A DNA stretch of 64,000 bases, taken from contig CAJQLW010000018.1 in assembly GCA_905479325.1 (NCBI GenBank), positions 43,493-107,492 on the forward strand. The letters are read 5' to 3'. A program made the translations under genes and the position numbers. The stretch is from an uncultured Flavobacteriales bacterium (GTDB lineage: Bacteria > Bacteroidota > Bacteroidia > Flavobacteriales_E > Vicingaceae). The notes beneath the pieces are model-generated. The model saw nothing but the letters and a program-made list of their open reading frames with translations. It did no database searches and had not been told where the DNA came from. Of this stretch, positions 38,922 through 48,130 are shown piece by piece; the stretch's first letter is position 1; each line of letters opens with the position of its first letter.

Positions 38922-41900
38922 CTATTTCTTAGTCTTTTCAATTACTTTTTTAGTAAGGTCTACAACAATTGGCGTTGCAACACAAAGTGAAGAATATGTT
39001 CCTACTGCCACACCAACAAGCAGAGCAAATGCGAATCCTCTAATCACTTCGCCACCGAAGATGAAAATCATCAACAATACAAAGAAGGTAGAAAGCGAAG
39101 TATTCACTGTTCTACTTAATGTGCTGTTTAATGCATCATTCACAACTTCTTCCATTTCTCTCTTTTTGTATGAGCCTAAATACTCTCTAATTCTGTCAAA
39201 CACAACAACTGTATCGTTGATCGAGTAACCTACCACGGTAAGTATAGCTGCAATAAACGCTTGATCAATGTCTAAAGAGAATGGCAGAATACCCCAGAAT
39301 ATTGAGAAGATCGCTAACACGATGATTACATCATGGAAAATTGCTATAACTGCTCCTAGTCCATATTGCCACTTTCTAAATCTTAATAAGATGTATAAGA
39401 AGATAACAATCAATGAAAATAATATTGCAAGGATTGATGAGTTCTTAATATCATCCGCGATAGTTGGCCCTACTTTCTGAGAACTTAGAATTTGTGCATT
39501 GTTGCCTACTTCTTTCAAGCCTTCGATTAACAATGCTTCAACCTGATCATCTGCAGTTGGATCTTCACTGTTAATCATAAAACCTGTTGTAATTTTCACT
39601 TGGTTATCTTCTCCAAAAGTTTTAACCTCTGGCGCTGCTTCAAAAGCTCCAGCCAACGCATTTCGAACATCAGATGTAGAAACCGATTCATCAAAACTCA
39701 CCAAGTAAGATCTTCCTCCATTAAAATCTACACCGTAAGACAGACCTTTTGTTACGAAGGACGCAATACCTGCTAAGATCAAAACTCCTGAGATCATGTA
39801 ATACATTTTTCTCTTTGGAATAAAGTTGATCTTCATGTTAGTAAATGCATTCTCTGTCATTTTTGTCGAAACAGTAACCTCTTTTTTATTGTCTAATCTC
39901 CAAGCGAAAATTAGTCGAGTAATAAAGATAGCACTAAACAAAGAAGTTAAAATACCAATTACCAATGTTTTCGCAAAACCTTCAACTGGACCTGTACCAA
40001 AGTACCATAAAATAATACCTGTTAATATGGTAGTAACGTTTGCATCAATAATTGAAGAGTATGCATTCTTATATCCATCGGCAACTGCTAATCTAGCACC
40101 CTTTCCTGCTCTTAATTCCTCTCGGATTCTTTCATAAATAAGAACGTTCGCATCGACAGAGATACCAATTGTTAATACGATACCTGCAATACCCGGAAGC
40201 GTTAATGCAATATTTGTTGATGCAATTACTCCCATTATAAAGAACAGGTTGGCCAACAAAGCAATGTCAGAAGCAATACCGGCTTTTCCGTAGTAAAAAA
40301 TCATGTATAACAACACAATTACAAGTGCTACTATGAAAGACAATAACCCTTTATTAATTGACTCTTGACCTAAAGATGGCCCTACTACCGCCTCTTCTAC
40401 AATTCTTGCAGGAGCAGGTAACTTACCAGCCTTAAGAATATTTGCAATTAATTTAGCTTCTTCAATGGTAAAATCACCTGAAATACTAGAAACACCGCCT
40501 GCAATTTCTTGATTTACATTTGGGAAAGAGTATACATAGTTATCTAAAACAATCGCAACACTTCGACCAATGTTATCAGCAGTAAGTAATTTCCATGTTT
40601 TCGCACCAATAGCGTTCATTTTCATGGTAATCTCAGGGCTTCCGCCTAATTGACTAAAATCTTGAAAAGCATCTGTGATAACATCTCCTTCTAAAGGAGC
40701 ATTCCCATCTCTACTTTTAACCTCGATTGCAATTAACTGTAAAAATTTACCAGCCTCATCAAATGGCTTTGCCGTCCACAACAACTTTAAATCATTTGGA
40801 AAAATAGCTGCAATCTCAGGCATTTTTAAATAATCGTTCACTTTTGAGGTATCCTTTATAGCAGAGTAACCAACTACAGGACCTTCACCTGGAACATAGT
40901 TCCCTTCGGCATTTTGATAAATCGCAGGAGAAAGAACGGCAAAGAAAGGGTTGTCCTTAGCAAAATCTTCGAAAGATTGATCTGCTGCGGCAGTTGTATC
41001 TGAATCGTCAGCAAGTGCATCTAGAATTGAAGAACTTTCGTCCTCCTCAGCAACTGTAGAATCAGCTGAATCTATTCCTTCTTCTGATGCTGCAACTACG
41101 TCATCGTCATTCATAGTTTCAACTTCTAAAGAGTCTGAAACCGTTTCCTCAGCTTCCTCATCAGAAGTATCATTACCTAAAATCTTATTCAACTTATCGT
41201 TGGCTTGAGCTAAATAAGGATAAACTTCATTGTTATTAAAAGTCTCCCAGAACTCCAACTTAGCAGTTCCTTGTAGCAATTGTCTTACCCGTTCTTTGTT
41301 TTTTACACCCGGCAATTCAACTAAAATCCTGTCAGAAGCATCTAACTTTTGAATATTTGGCTGAGCAACACCGAACAAATTAACTCTTGTTCTCAATACC
41401 TCAAAGGTTCTATCGAAAGCAGCATCCGTTTCTGAAGAAATGAATTCAATCACCTCCTCATCTGAAGCTTCTCTGCTTATTTTATCCTTGTTTTCTAAAG
41501 TATAAAATACTGAAGTTAATCTCTTTCCATTAGCCGTTTGAGCCCAAGCATCGGCAAAAAGAGTTACAAAGTTGTCTTGCGTAGACTTTTGCATTTCCTT
41601 TGCTTTAGCTAAAGCTACTAAAAACGTTTCATCTTTACTGTTTGAGGAAAGTGCTCTTACCACTTCAGCAACTGACACTTCTAAAGTAACGTTCATCCCG
41701 CCCTTTAAATCTAGTCCCAAGTTAATCACGTTCTTAGTTACTTCTGTGTAAGTTTCACCTGTTAATGGATAAACCTCTTCACTTGCCATAGAATCCAAGT
41801 ACGCATCTTCTAACTCTATAGAGCCATTTGCATATTCTTTTGCATCATTTTCGACTCCTTGCGCTACCCACGTATACGACAATTGGTACAAACATGCTAA

Positions 41901-41945
41901 TGAAAGCAGTACGATGAATGACCAAATTAAACCCTTGTTTTGCAT
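38922..41945 (-). CDS. secDF: Fused protein translocase SecDF
   Basis: 1007 residues from the preferred start at 41945; the frame is open to 42014, but the promoter lies inside that extension. SecD motifs appear as GLDLKGGMNVTLEV (77-90) and SecF as YGVDFNGGRSYLVSF, each half with six transmembrane helices. SecDF uses the proton gradient to pull exported proteins through SecYEG. Residues 258-326 are a strongly acidic insertion rich in Asp, Glu and Ser in the periplasmic region. The SecD and SecF parts are fused as in many Bacteroidota. Confidence 0.95.
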   Translation of the reverse strand: MQNKGLIWSFIVLLSLACLYQLSYTWVAQGVENDAKEYANGSIELEDAYLDSMASEEVYPLTGETYTEVTKNVINLGLDLKGGMNVTLEVSVAEVVRALSSNSKDETFLVALAKAKEMQKSTQDNFVTLFADAWAQTANGKRLTSVFYTLENKDKISREASDEEVIEFISSETDAAFDRTFEVLRTRVNLFGVAQPNIQKLDASDRILVELPGVKNKERVRQLLQGTAKLEFWETFNNNEVYPYLAQANDKLNKILGNDTSDEEAEETVSDSLEVETMNDDDVVAASEEGIDSADSTVAEEDESSSILDALADDSDTTAAADQSFEDFAKDNPFFAVLSPAIYQNAEGNYVPGEGPVVGYSAIKDTSKVNDYLKMPEIAAIFPNDLKLLWTAKPFDEAGKFLQLIAIEVKSRDGNAPLEGDVITDAFQDFSQLGGSPEITMKMNAIGAKTWKLLTADNIGRSVAIVLDNYVYSFPNVNQEIAGGVSSISGDFTIEEAKLIANILKAGKLPAPARIVEEAVVGPSLGQESINKGLLSFIVALVIVLLYMIFYYGKAGIASDIALLANLFFIMGVIASTNIALTLPGIAGIVLTIGISVDANVLIYERIREELRAGKGARLAVADGYKNAYSSIIDANVTTILTGIILWYFGTGPVEGFAKTLVIGILTSLFSAIFITRLIFAWRLDNKKEVTVSTKMTENAFTNMKINFIPKRKMYYMISGVLILAGIASFVTKGLSYGVDFNGGRSYLVSFDESVSTSDVRNALAGAFEAAPEVKTFGEDNQVKITTGFMINSEDPTADDQVEALLIEGLKEVGNNAQILSSQKVGPTIADDIKNSSILAILFSLIVIFLYILLRFRKWQYGLGAVIAIFHDVIIVLAIFSIFWGILPFSLDIDQAFIAAILTVVGYSINDTVVVFDRIREYLGSYKKREMEEVVNDALNSTLSRTVNTSLSTFFVLLMIFIFGGEVIRGFAFALLVGVAVGTYSSLCVATPIVVDLTKKVIEKTKK

Positions 41946-41983
41946 CTTTTTTGTTATAAAATTTTCGTCTTTTTTGAAGCCTG

Positions 41984-42014
41984 CAAATATAGAATTTCCA
42001 TACAGAAATACCAA
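41984..42014 (-). promoter_or_regulatory. secDF promoter
   Basis: Minus-strand TTG (42012-42014), 20-nt spacer, TATATTTG (41984-41991). It lies 38 nt before the chosen start codon and inside the longer alternative frame, so it decides the start. Confidence 0.65.
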
Positions 42015-42124
42015 TCTATTTCATTTTTATAATAGTGCCCCTAAAAATAGGTTCATTTATATTCTTAAATTTGATAACAAAGGCAACCAATTGCTACAAA
42101 ATCGTCTTTATTTAAATAACTTAT

Positions 42125-44635
42125 ATGAATCATTTATTGCTAGTTCTATTTTCTATTTGTACTCCGCTTACAATGTTTGGTCAAATTTACTTTTCTGAAG
42201 CTAGCGACATTGAGGTTACAAGAGGCAATGAAAAGGTAGAATTTCCTTTCACTGGAGGTTTTAACAATGCTCAATTTTCTGAAATTGATCTCAACCAAGA
42301 TGGAGTGATGGATTTGGTTGTGACAGATCGATTCTTCAATGAAGTGAAACCTTACATCAATTCTGGCATTAATGATTCAATAAATTATATATATGCACCT
42401 GAATTTAAAGATAAATTCCCCGCAATGGATCAAGTTTTAGTTACGCGAGATTATAACAATGACGGCAAAATGGACTTGTTCGTTTCTGGGAATAGCGTAG
42501 ATCTCTACGAAAACACGAGCACTCTCAGCGGTGGGTTATCGTTTCAGCTTGTAGACAAACTTCAAACTCAATATAATTTAGGCAACCCATTTATAAGCAG
42601 TTTAAACCCGAATGCAATTAACTACCCTGCCTTTGTTGATCTCGATGGTGATAGGGACATTGATGTAATTAGCAGGTCCGGAGCTAGAACACTTGATTAT
42701 CACAGAAATTTATCAATTGAAAACAATAACAATTTTGCTCCTATATATGAGAGAAGAAATACCTGTTGGGGATACATTGCTTTTACTTTTGCTTCAAATT
42801 TTACATTAGACAGTATTCTCTTGAACAACTGCAGATTCAATACAAGAGGAGAAAGAAGAAAAGAATTGAAGCATTCTGAAGGAATGAGCACGACGGCCAT
42901 TGACATTGATCTAAACGGCAGCATGGATCTAGTAACTAGTGATATCGGCTCTTATCAAATGAGAGTATTGTTAAATTCAGACTCTTTGCCCGGAGCAAAA
43001 GTAAATTCTGAAATTTATAGGATTATCGACTCGTTCCCAAATTACGATGAACCTATAACATTACTCTACGCTACTGCTTATTTTATAGACTTAAACAATG
43101 ACGGTAAGAAGGATTTAATTGCTAGTTCGAGCCATGCAAACAATAGCGCCCTAGGGCCTTATGCTAAAGAAGAGATTTGGGTGTATGAAAACATTTCTAC
43201 TACGGGTGGTTATCGTTTCAAATTAAAAACAAAATCATTTTTAAAAGAAGAGACATTGGACTTCGGAAGAAATTCTCGACCTGTATTTATTGACTACAAC
43301 AATGACGGGCTGAAAGATTTATTGGTTGGTAATGGTGGTTATTTGTCAGAAAATGATTCAAACACATTTATTGAAAGTCTTGCCCTGCTTGAAAATACGG
43401 GAACTAGAAATGCTCCTAAGTTTGATTTAATTTCTACAGACTACCTTCAACTTTCTACCTTAGATTTCAAAATAACAAGGGGTGAGTTTGCCAACGCAAC
43501 TCCAGCTGCAGGTGACCTTGATGGTGATGGGGATGAGGACTTTCTGCTCTGTCAAAAAAACGGTCGATTGTATTTGTTTGAAGATACTTCTGCAATAGGT
43601 TCTAATGCAGCCTTTAAATTTCATGCTACACCTTTTCAAGGCATTAAGGACATTTCCCCTATTGAGGCCGCCCAATTATTTGATGTAGACAAGGATGGGT
43701 TACTAGACTTGATTGCCAATTCCCAAAATCAAACTGTTTATTTTCCAAACTTTGGAACACCTCAAAATCCAATCTTCAACATTGGTTTAGATTCAATTAA
43801 ATGGCTGAATGGAAATACACTAAGATACCATGTAAACGAAACTTTTAATTACTCCAAAATTAAAATCGGCGATAGTCTTGCAGTAGATAACACTTCAAAC
43901 CCTAACAACAATTCGTTTATAGCGCTAATCGTAAACAACATAGATTCAACTAATGGTTTCATTGACTGTATCAACACTATTCCTTTTGGTGTAGGAGACA
44001 ACCGCTATGACGAAATCAATTCAAGTGCCACTTTGAATTTTTTTAGAAGGTCATGGCAAATTGAAAGAGGAGGCAATCGCACGGAAATTGAAAATGTTTT
44101 TCTTTTTGAGGATCGAGGAGAAAATCAATTTTATGCAGGCGGAGTTAACAACACAACCTATCGCATCAATTCGTTTACAGATAGCTTGCGCCCTATTTAC
44201 AAAAACGGCCCAAATGCTGAACGAATAAAAATGTCAAATTTGGGCTATCACATGTTTATCAATGGCACCGACCTCAACGGGGATAGCGTTATGGATTTAG
44301 TTTTAGGGTTGAGTACAGGCGGTATTAAAATACTCTATGGCTCCAGAGTCAACAGCATTGCCGAGAATTCTTCTCAGGAGGAAAATCAGAATACTATGTT
44401 TAGAATTTACCCCAATCCAACTAAAGGAGAGCTAAACATCGAGTTATTAACTCAAAATCTTCAAGAACAAAATAGAATTGAAGTTAGGGGAATTTCAGGT
44501 CAACTAATTTTTAGCGAAAATATAAGCGGGGCTCAAGAATCAATCGATATAAGCCACCTTTCTAAAGGCTTGTACTTTATTACCATCTCGAATTCAGAGA
44601 AAATTCAAACCGAAAAAATAATACTTAGGCCTTAA
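42125..44635 (+). CDS. FG-GAP/VCBS-repeat protein with T9SS type A sorting domain
   Basis: 836 residues. Signal peptide about 1-19. At least nine Ca2+-binding repeat motifs of the form D-x-N/D-x-D-G-x-x-D (DLNQDGVMDLVV, DYNNDGKMDLFV, DLDGDRDIDVIS, DLNNDGKKDLIA, DYNNDGLKDLLV, DLDGDGDEDFLL and others) indicate an integrin-like beta-propeller. The C-terminus (FRIYPNPTKGELNIELL through EKIILRP) is a T9SS type A sorting domain, so the protein is expected on the cell surface or secreted. The role could be adhesion or binding. It is transcribed divergently from secDF. Confidence 0.85.
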   Translation: MNHLLLVLFSICTPLTMFGQIYFSEASDIEVTRGNEKVEFPFTGGFNNAQFSEIDLNQDGVMDLVVTDRFFNEVKPYINSGINDSINYIYAPEFKDKFPAMDQVLVTRDYNNDGKMDLFVSGNSVDLYENTSTLSGGLSFQLVDKLQTQYNLGNPFISSLNPNAINYPAFVDLDGDRDIDVISRSGARTLDYHRNLSIENNNNFAPIYERRNTCWGYIAFTFASNFTLDSILLNNCRFNTRGERRKELKHSEGMSTTAIDIDLNGSMDLVTSDIGSYQMRVLLNSDSLPGAKVNSEIYRIIDSFPNYDEPITLLYATAYFIDLNNDGKKDLIASSSHANNSALGPYAKEEIWVYENISTTGGYRFKLKTKSFLKEETLDFGRNSRPVFIDYNNDGLKDLLVGNGGYLSENDSNTFIESLALLENTGTRNAPKFDLISTDYLQLSTLDFKITRGEFANATPAAGDLDGDGDEDFLLCQKNGRLYLFEDTSAIGSNAAFKFHATPFQGIKDISPIEAAQLFDVDKDGLLDLIANSQNQTVYFPNFGTPQNPIFNIGLDSIKWLNGNTLRYHVNETFNYSKIKIGDSLAVDNTSNPNNNSFIALIVNNIDSTNGFIDCINTIPFGVGDNRYDEINSSATLNFFRRSWQIERGGNRTEIENVFLFEDRGENQFYAGGVNNTTYRINSFTDSLRPIYKNGPNAERIKMSNLGYHMFINGTDLNGDSVMDLVLGLSTGGIKILYGSRVNSIAENSSQEENQNTMFRIYPNPTKGELNIELLTQNLQEQNRIEVRGISGQLIFSENISGAQESIDISHLSKGLYFITISNSEKIQTEKIILRP

Positions 44636-45054
44636 TCTAATAGTGTTAAGCTTAAGTCTGAGTAATCAATTATAGCTTCATACCTTTCCAAAATATCACC
44701 TCCAATCACACCGTAAATTGTTTCTTCGCCTAACTGATTGTAAGATTCTTTTACGTGACTCAAATCCATCAAGGCAAGTTCATAATCCTTGACCTCAAAT
44801 CCTTCAATAAAAAAAGAGTCAACCCAACTGGTATAACTCGCCAAACCGGATGCTCCGACTCCTGCAGAATCGCTTAACTCTTCTTTCAGATTCGCCTCCG
44901 GATATAATTCTTGAAAATGGTCTATATCTAATACAGATCTTGATGCTCCTGTATCCAAGACCATTCTTACACTCTGTCCATTTAGCATTGCAGTTAATGC
45001 CAAATGAATTCCACCCGGAGGAATTTCTACTTTTTGTAAGCTAATTTTCATCAT
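44632..45054 (-). CDS. Retropepsin-like aspartic protease domain protein
   Basis: About 140 residues carrying one DTG catalytic motif (VRMVLDTGASRSVLD), as in dimeric retroviral-type proteases, and the downstream YGVIGGDILERYEAIIDY typical of bacterial relatives. No signal peptide or membrane helix is apparent, so it is probably cytoplasmic. The open frame reaches 45093, but those codons lie inside the mdh terminator; the ATG at 45052-45054 (or 45049-45051) is preferred. It overlaps the end of the convergent upstream gene by 4 nt. Substrate unknown. Confidence 0.75.
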   Translation of the reverse strand: MMKISLQKVEIPPGGIHLALTAMLNGQSVRMVLDTGASRSVLDIDHFQELYPEANLKEELSDSAGVGASGLASYTSWVDSFFIEGFEVKDYELALMDLSHVKESYNQLGEETIYGVIGGDILERYEAIIDYSDLSLTLLD

Positions 45055-45065
45055 AACTAAGAAAA

Positions 45066-45098
45066 TAAAAAAGGTGAACACAATCGCATTCACCTTTT
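45066..45098 (-). terminator. mdh terminator
   Basis: Arms AAAAGGTGAA (45069-45078) and TTCACCTTTT (45089-45098), with a U-rich run following in the minus-strand RNA. It lies only 11 nt before the start codon of the aspartic protease gene. Confidence 0.8.
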
Positions 45099-45120
45099 AC
45101 TTCAATTATATCATAACGTA

Positions 45121-46047
45121 CTAAGCGTCTAACAATGTATTTGTTTTCGAAACTGCTGCTGCACTTTTTGTAAGTTTATCTTGCTCTGCATCAGAAAGCT
45201 CAATTTCAACAATTTTTTCAATTCCATTTTTTCCAATAATACATGGAACACCAATTGAAATATCATTTAAACCATACTCACCTTCTAGCATAGCTGAACA
45301 AGGGAACATTTTTTGAGAATCAGTAGCTATTGCATGAACCATTGCTGAAACAGCAGCACCAGGTGCATACCATGCGCTTGTACCTAACATTTTTGTTAAG
45401 GTAGCACCGCCCACCATAGTAGCTTGTGCAACTTCCTCTAATCTTTCAGGAGATAAAAATTCAGAAATTCTTACACTATTTCTTGTTGCTAAACTTGTTA
45501 ATGGCAACATTCCTGTATCAGAGTGTCCTCCAATTACCATTGCGCTTACATCAGACTGAGGACAATCTAATGCTTCTGCCAATCTGTATTTAAATCTTGC
45601 ACTATCTAGCGCTCCACCCATTCCAATAATTCTGTTCTTTGGCAAACCAGTTGATTTGTGAGCCAAGTAAGCCATTGTATCCATTGGGTTAGAAACCACA
45701 ATAATGATAACATCTGGCGAGTGCTTTACCAAGTTTTCTGCAACCGTTTTTACAATACCCGCATTTATTCCAATTAACTCTTCTCTAGTCATACCTGGTT
45801 TTCTTGGTATTCCTGAAGTAATCACTGCAACTTCGCTTCCTGCAGTTTTAGAATAATCGTTTGTACTTCCAACAATTTTGGTATCAAATCCTAGCAAAGA
45901 AGAAGTTTGCATTAAATCCATTGCTTTTCCTTCTGCATAGTCTTCCTTAATATCAACCAAAACAACTTCTGAAGCAAAATTCTGAATAGCAATATATTCT
46001 GCGCAACTTGCACCTACTGCACCGGCGCCTACAACTGTAACTTTCAT
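45121..46047 (-). CDS. mdh: Malate dehydrogenase (LDH-like type)
   Basis: NAD-dependent oxidation of malate to oxaloacetate in the citric acid cycle. The 308 residues contain the Rossmann GAGAVGASCAE, SGIPRKPGMTREELIGINAGI (substrate-binding Arg residues), NPMDTM and the catalytic GGHSDTGMLPL (His). The sequence is of the short, LDH-like type common in Bacteroidota. It has its own promoter and terminator. Confidence 0.95.
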   Translation of the reverse strand: MKVTVVGAGAVGASCAEYIAIQNFASEVVLVDIKEDYAEGKAMDLMQTSSLLGFDTKIVGSTNDYSKTAGSEVAVITSGIPRKPGMTREELIGINAGIVKTVAENLVKHSPDVIIIVVSNPMDTMAYLAHKSTGLPKNRIIGMGGALDSARFKYRLAEALDCPQSDVSAMVIGGHSDTGMLPLTSLATRNSVRISEFLSPERLEEVAQATMVGGATLTKMLGTSAWYAPGAAVSAMVHAIATDSQKMFPCSAMLEGEYGLNDISIGVPCIIGKNGIEKIVEIELSDAEQDKLTKSAAAVSKTNTLLDA

Positions 46048-46077
46048 GGGTATTATTTTATAAAATGATTACGTTCG

Positions 46078-46108
46078 CAAAAGTAACCAATTGCTTTATC
46101 CTTTTCAA
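46078..46108 (-). promoter_or_regulatory. mdh promoter
   Basis: Minus-strand TTG (46106-46108), 20-nt spacer, TACTTTTG (46078-46085), 30 nt before the mdh start codon. Confidence 0.65.
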
Positions 46109-46195
46109 TAATTGAGTGCCTGAATTATTTATATAAAAAAGCAACCTTAAGGCAACCATTGAATAATTTAGCGTCAAAAGAATAGAAAATCGGGA

Positions 46196-46768
46196 ATGGA
46201 TTTATCGAACCAAGCAGATGTAAGGAAAATTGTGGAGGGCTGTGCGGATAGAAATGCAGAGTATCAGCAGTTCCTGTACAAAACTTTGTACAGTAAAATG
46301 ATGGTTGTTTGCCAGCGTTATGCAAATCGACCTGAAGATGCAAAAGACTTGTTTCAAGATGGATTCATTAAGGTTTTTGATAAAATTGGAAAGTTCAATT
46401 TTAAAGGTTCTTTAGAAGGCTGGATAAGAAGAATTATAGTGAATAATGCCATTGACTATTATCGAAAAAACAAAAACAAGTTTGCCATTAGCGAAACCCT
46501 TGTTGAAACACAGCAAATTGCTGAAGAAGTGGAAGGCGAAGGTTTATTTGATGGAGTGAGTGCAGACGTTCTACTTTCATTCGTTCAACAATTATCGCCG
46601 GTGTACAGAACAGTATTCAACTTGTACATTTTAGACGATTACAGCCACGCTGAAATTGCTGAAGAATTAGGAATTTCTGAAGGCACCTCTAAGTCGAACT
46701 TATCCAAAGCGAAAAAGAATTTAAAACAAATGGTACATGCGCATTTGAAAGAATTCGAGAAAATATAA
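46196..46768 (+). CDS. ECF-type RNA polymerase sigma factor
   Basis: 190-residue group 4 sigma factor. Region 2 is at about 40-90 (YANRPEDAKDLFQDGFIKVF, then FKGSLEGWIRRIIVNNAIDYYR), and region 4 at about 130-185 with the helix-turn-helix YSHAEIAEELGISEGTSKSNLSKAKK. Region 3 is missing, as usual for ECF factors. The next gene starts 1 nt after the stop codon and encodes a single-span membrane protein, the usual place for the anti-sigma factor. Confidence 0.93.
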   Translation: MDLSNQADVRKIVEGCADRNAEYQQFLYKTLYSKMMVVCQRYANRPEDAKDLFQDGFIKVFDKIGKFNFKGSLEGWIRRIIVNNAIDYYRKNKNKFAISETLVETQQIAEEVEGEGLFDGVSADVLLSFVQQLSPVYRTVFNLYILDDYSHAEIAEELGISEGTSKSNLSKAKKNLKQMVHAHLKEFEKI

Positions 46769-46769
46769 T

Positions 46770-48056
46770 ATGAAAAATAAATTATCACCCGAAGAGCAAT
46801 TGCTTCATTCAAAATTGAATGAAAATCAATTTACCTATCAAGAATCTGATTGGGCTCAAATTGAATCTACTGTTGCGAAAAAAAGTTTTTGGGCAAATTA
46901 CAGCCCATTTTTTAAAGCTGCTGTTGCATTTGTAGTGCTTGGTGCTGCGGTTTATCTTGTAAATCAACGATATCAACCTTCAGCAGAAGCTACAGTTCAA
47001 CCAACTGAAAAAAAGCAATTGGAGCAGCCTAAGAAAACAGAGATAGAAAAACTTAGCACTCCTGAACCTGACGAAACCTCAGAACCTGTAACCAATAAAA
47101 GCGCTTCCACATCAAGCGTTGAAACAACTTCTCCCAATCAAAGTGCTACAGGTAAAGCTGCAACCAACCTAATAAAGCAACCTCCTCAAACAGATCTAAG
47201 AGAAAGCTCAACACCTATTATGAACAATAGTGAAACGAAAGAACCCTCAACTTCTACTTTGCCAACTATTGACATCAAAGAAATAAAGATACTGAACGCT
47301 CCCTGCCTCAACGAAACCTTGCGCGCTGAAATTGATGTTAACGGTGACTTGACTAAAAACTCATTTGTGGAATGGAAATTAAATGGCAAAACGCTGAAGT
47401 TTGAAGGAACAACTGTAAACGTTGAGCTAAAGCAACCAGGAGACTATCTTTTAGAAGCTGCTATCTATCAGGAGCAAAAAAGAATTTCAGACAAATCAAT
47501 CAACTTTAAAGTAGAAAATAAGGTAAACCTAGACTTTAGTTATGAAAATCTGTCTACCCCTTTCAATGACAAAAAAGTAAAGCTTACAGTATCTGAACCA
47601 CTGGAAGGAACATACACTTGGTTTGAAAATAAGCGCACAAAGGAATCCCCTGTAGGAAACGAAATAGAATGGGGTTTTAATACCGAAGGAACTCGAAATA
47701 TTACTTTAGAATATACTTCTGCGATGGGTTGTGTACAGCAACACACCAAAGAAGTGGAAATGGATATTTTCTTTACTCCATTAGTATTCCCGAACGCATT
47801 TACACCATACAATGGCGGAAATAATGACGTTTTTGAATTAAATGTTTTAAAGCAACATTCATATACAAGTTACGAGTTGATTATTCAAGACATAAACGGC
47901 AACACTGTGTATAAATCGATTAACGTTCAAGACAATTGGAACGGTAGACTGAACAACACAGGAGAAACGTTAAGCGGTAAATTCTCGTGGGCCGTTAAAC
48001 TGCAGAACAACCAAGGTAAAACCACTACTTTTCAAGGAAAAGTTCAGATTCTTTAA
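46770..48056 (+). CDS. Single-span membrane protein with C-terminal CHU_C (gliding/T9SS type B) domain, putative anti-sigma partner
   Basis: 428 residues. The first 46 are cytoplasmic in prediction (positively charged, no signal peptide), followed by one transmembrane helix at about 47-64 (FFKAAVAFVVLGAAVYLVN), a Ser/Thr/Pro/Glu-rich linker to about 165, an Ig/PKD-like region (about 168-330) and a gliding-motility-associated C-terminal domain (337-428) beginning PLVFPNAFTPYNGGNNDVFE. It directly follows the ECF sigma gene. Topology would place the T9SS-type domain in the periplasm, tethered to the inner membrane. The anti-sigma role is inferred from position and topology; no zinc anti-sigma motif is seen. 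Confidence 0.6.
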   Translation: MKNKLSPEEQLLHSKLNENQFTYQESDWAQIESTVAKKSFWANYSPFFKAAVAFVVLGAAVYLVNQRYQPSAEATVQPTEKKQLEQPKKTEIEKLSTPEPDETSEPVTNKSASTSSVETTSPNQSATGKAATNLIKQPPQTDLRESSTPIMNNSETKEPSTSTLPTIDIKEIKILNAPCLNETLRAEIDVNGDLTKNSFVEWKLNGKTLKFEGTTVNVELKQPGDYLLEAAIYQEQKRISDKSINFKVENKVNLDFSYENLSTPFNDKKVKLTVSEPLEGTYTWFENKRTKESPVGNEIEWGFNTEGTRNITLEYTSAMGCVQQHTKEVEMDIFFTPLVFPNAFTPYNGGNNDVFELNVLKQHSYTSYELIIQDINGNTVYKSINVQDNWNGRLNNTGETLSGKFSWAVKLQNNQGKTTTFQGKVQIL

Positions 48057-48076
48057 AACTGAAACAGAATAAAACA

Positions 48077-48112
48077 AAAAAAAGGCTTGCAATAAATTGC
48101 AAGCCTTTTTTT
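48077..48112. terminator. Bidirectional terminator between convergent genes
   Basis: Stem GGCTTGCAAT (48084-48093) / ATTGCAAGCC (48096-48105) with runs of A and T on both sides, so it works on either strand. It separates the CHU_C gene (+) from the phosphohexomutase gene (-). Confidence 0.8.
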
Positions 48113-48130
48113 GTGATTTTATAGTAGACA

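Noticed and set aside
38922..42014. 1030-residue version of SecDF
   Set aside because: The extension contains the -33 and -7 promoter boxes, so it lies upstream of the likely transcript start.
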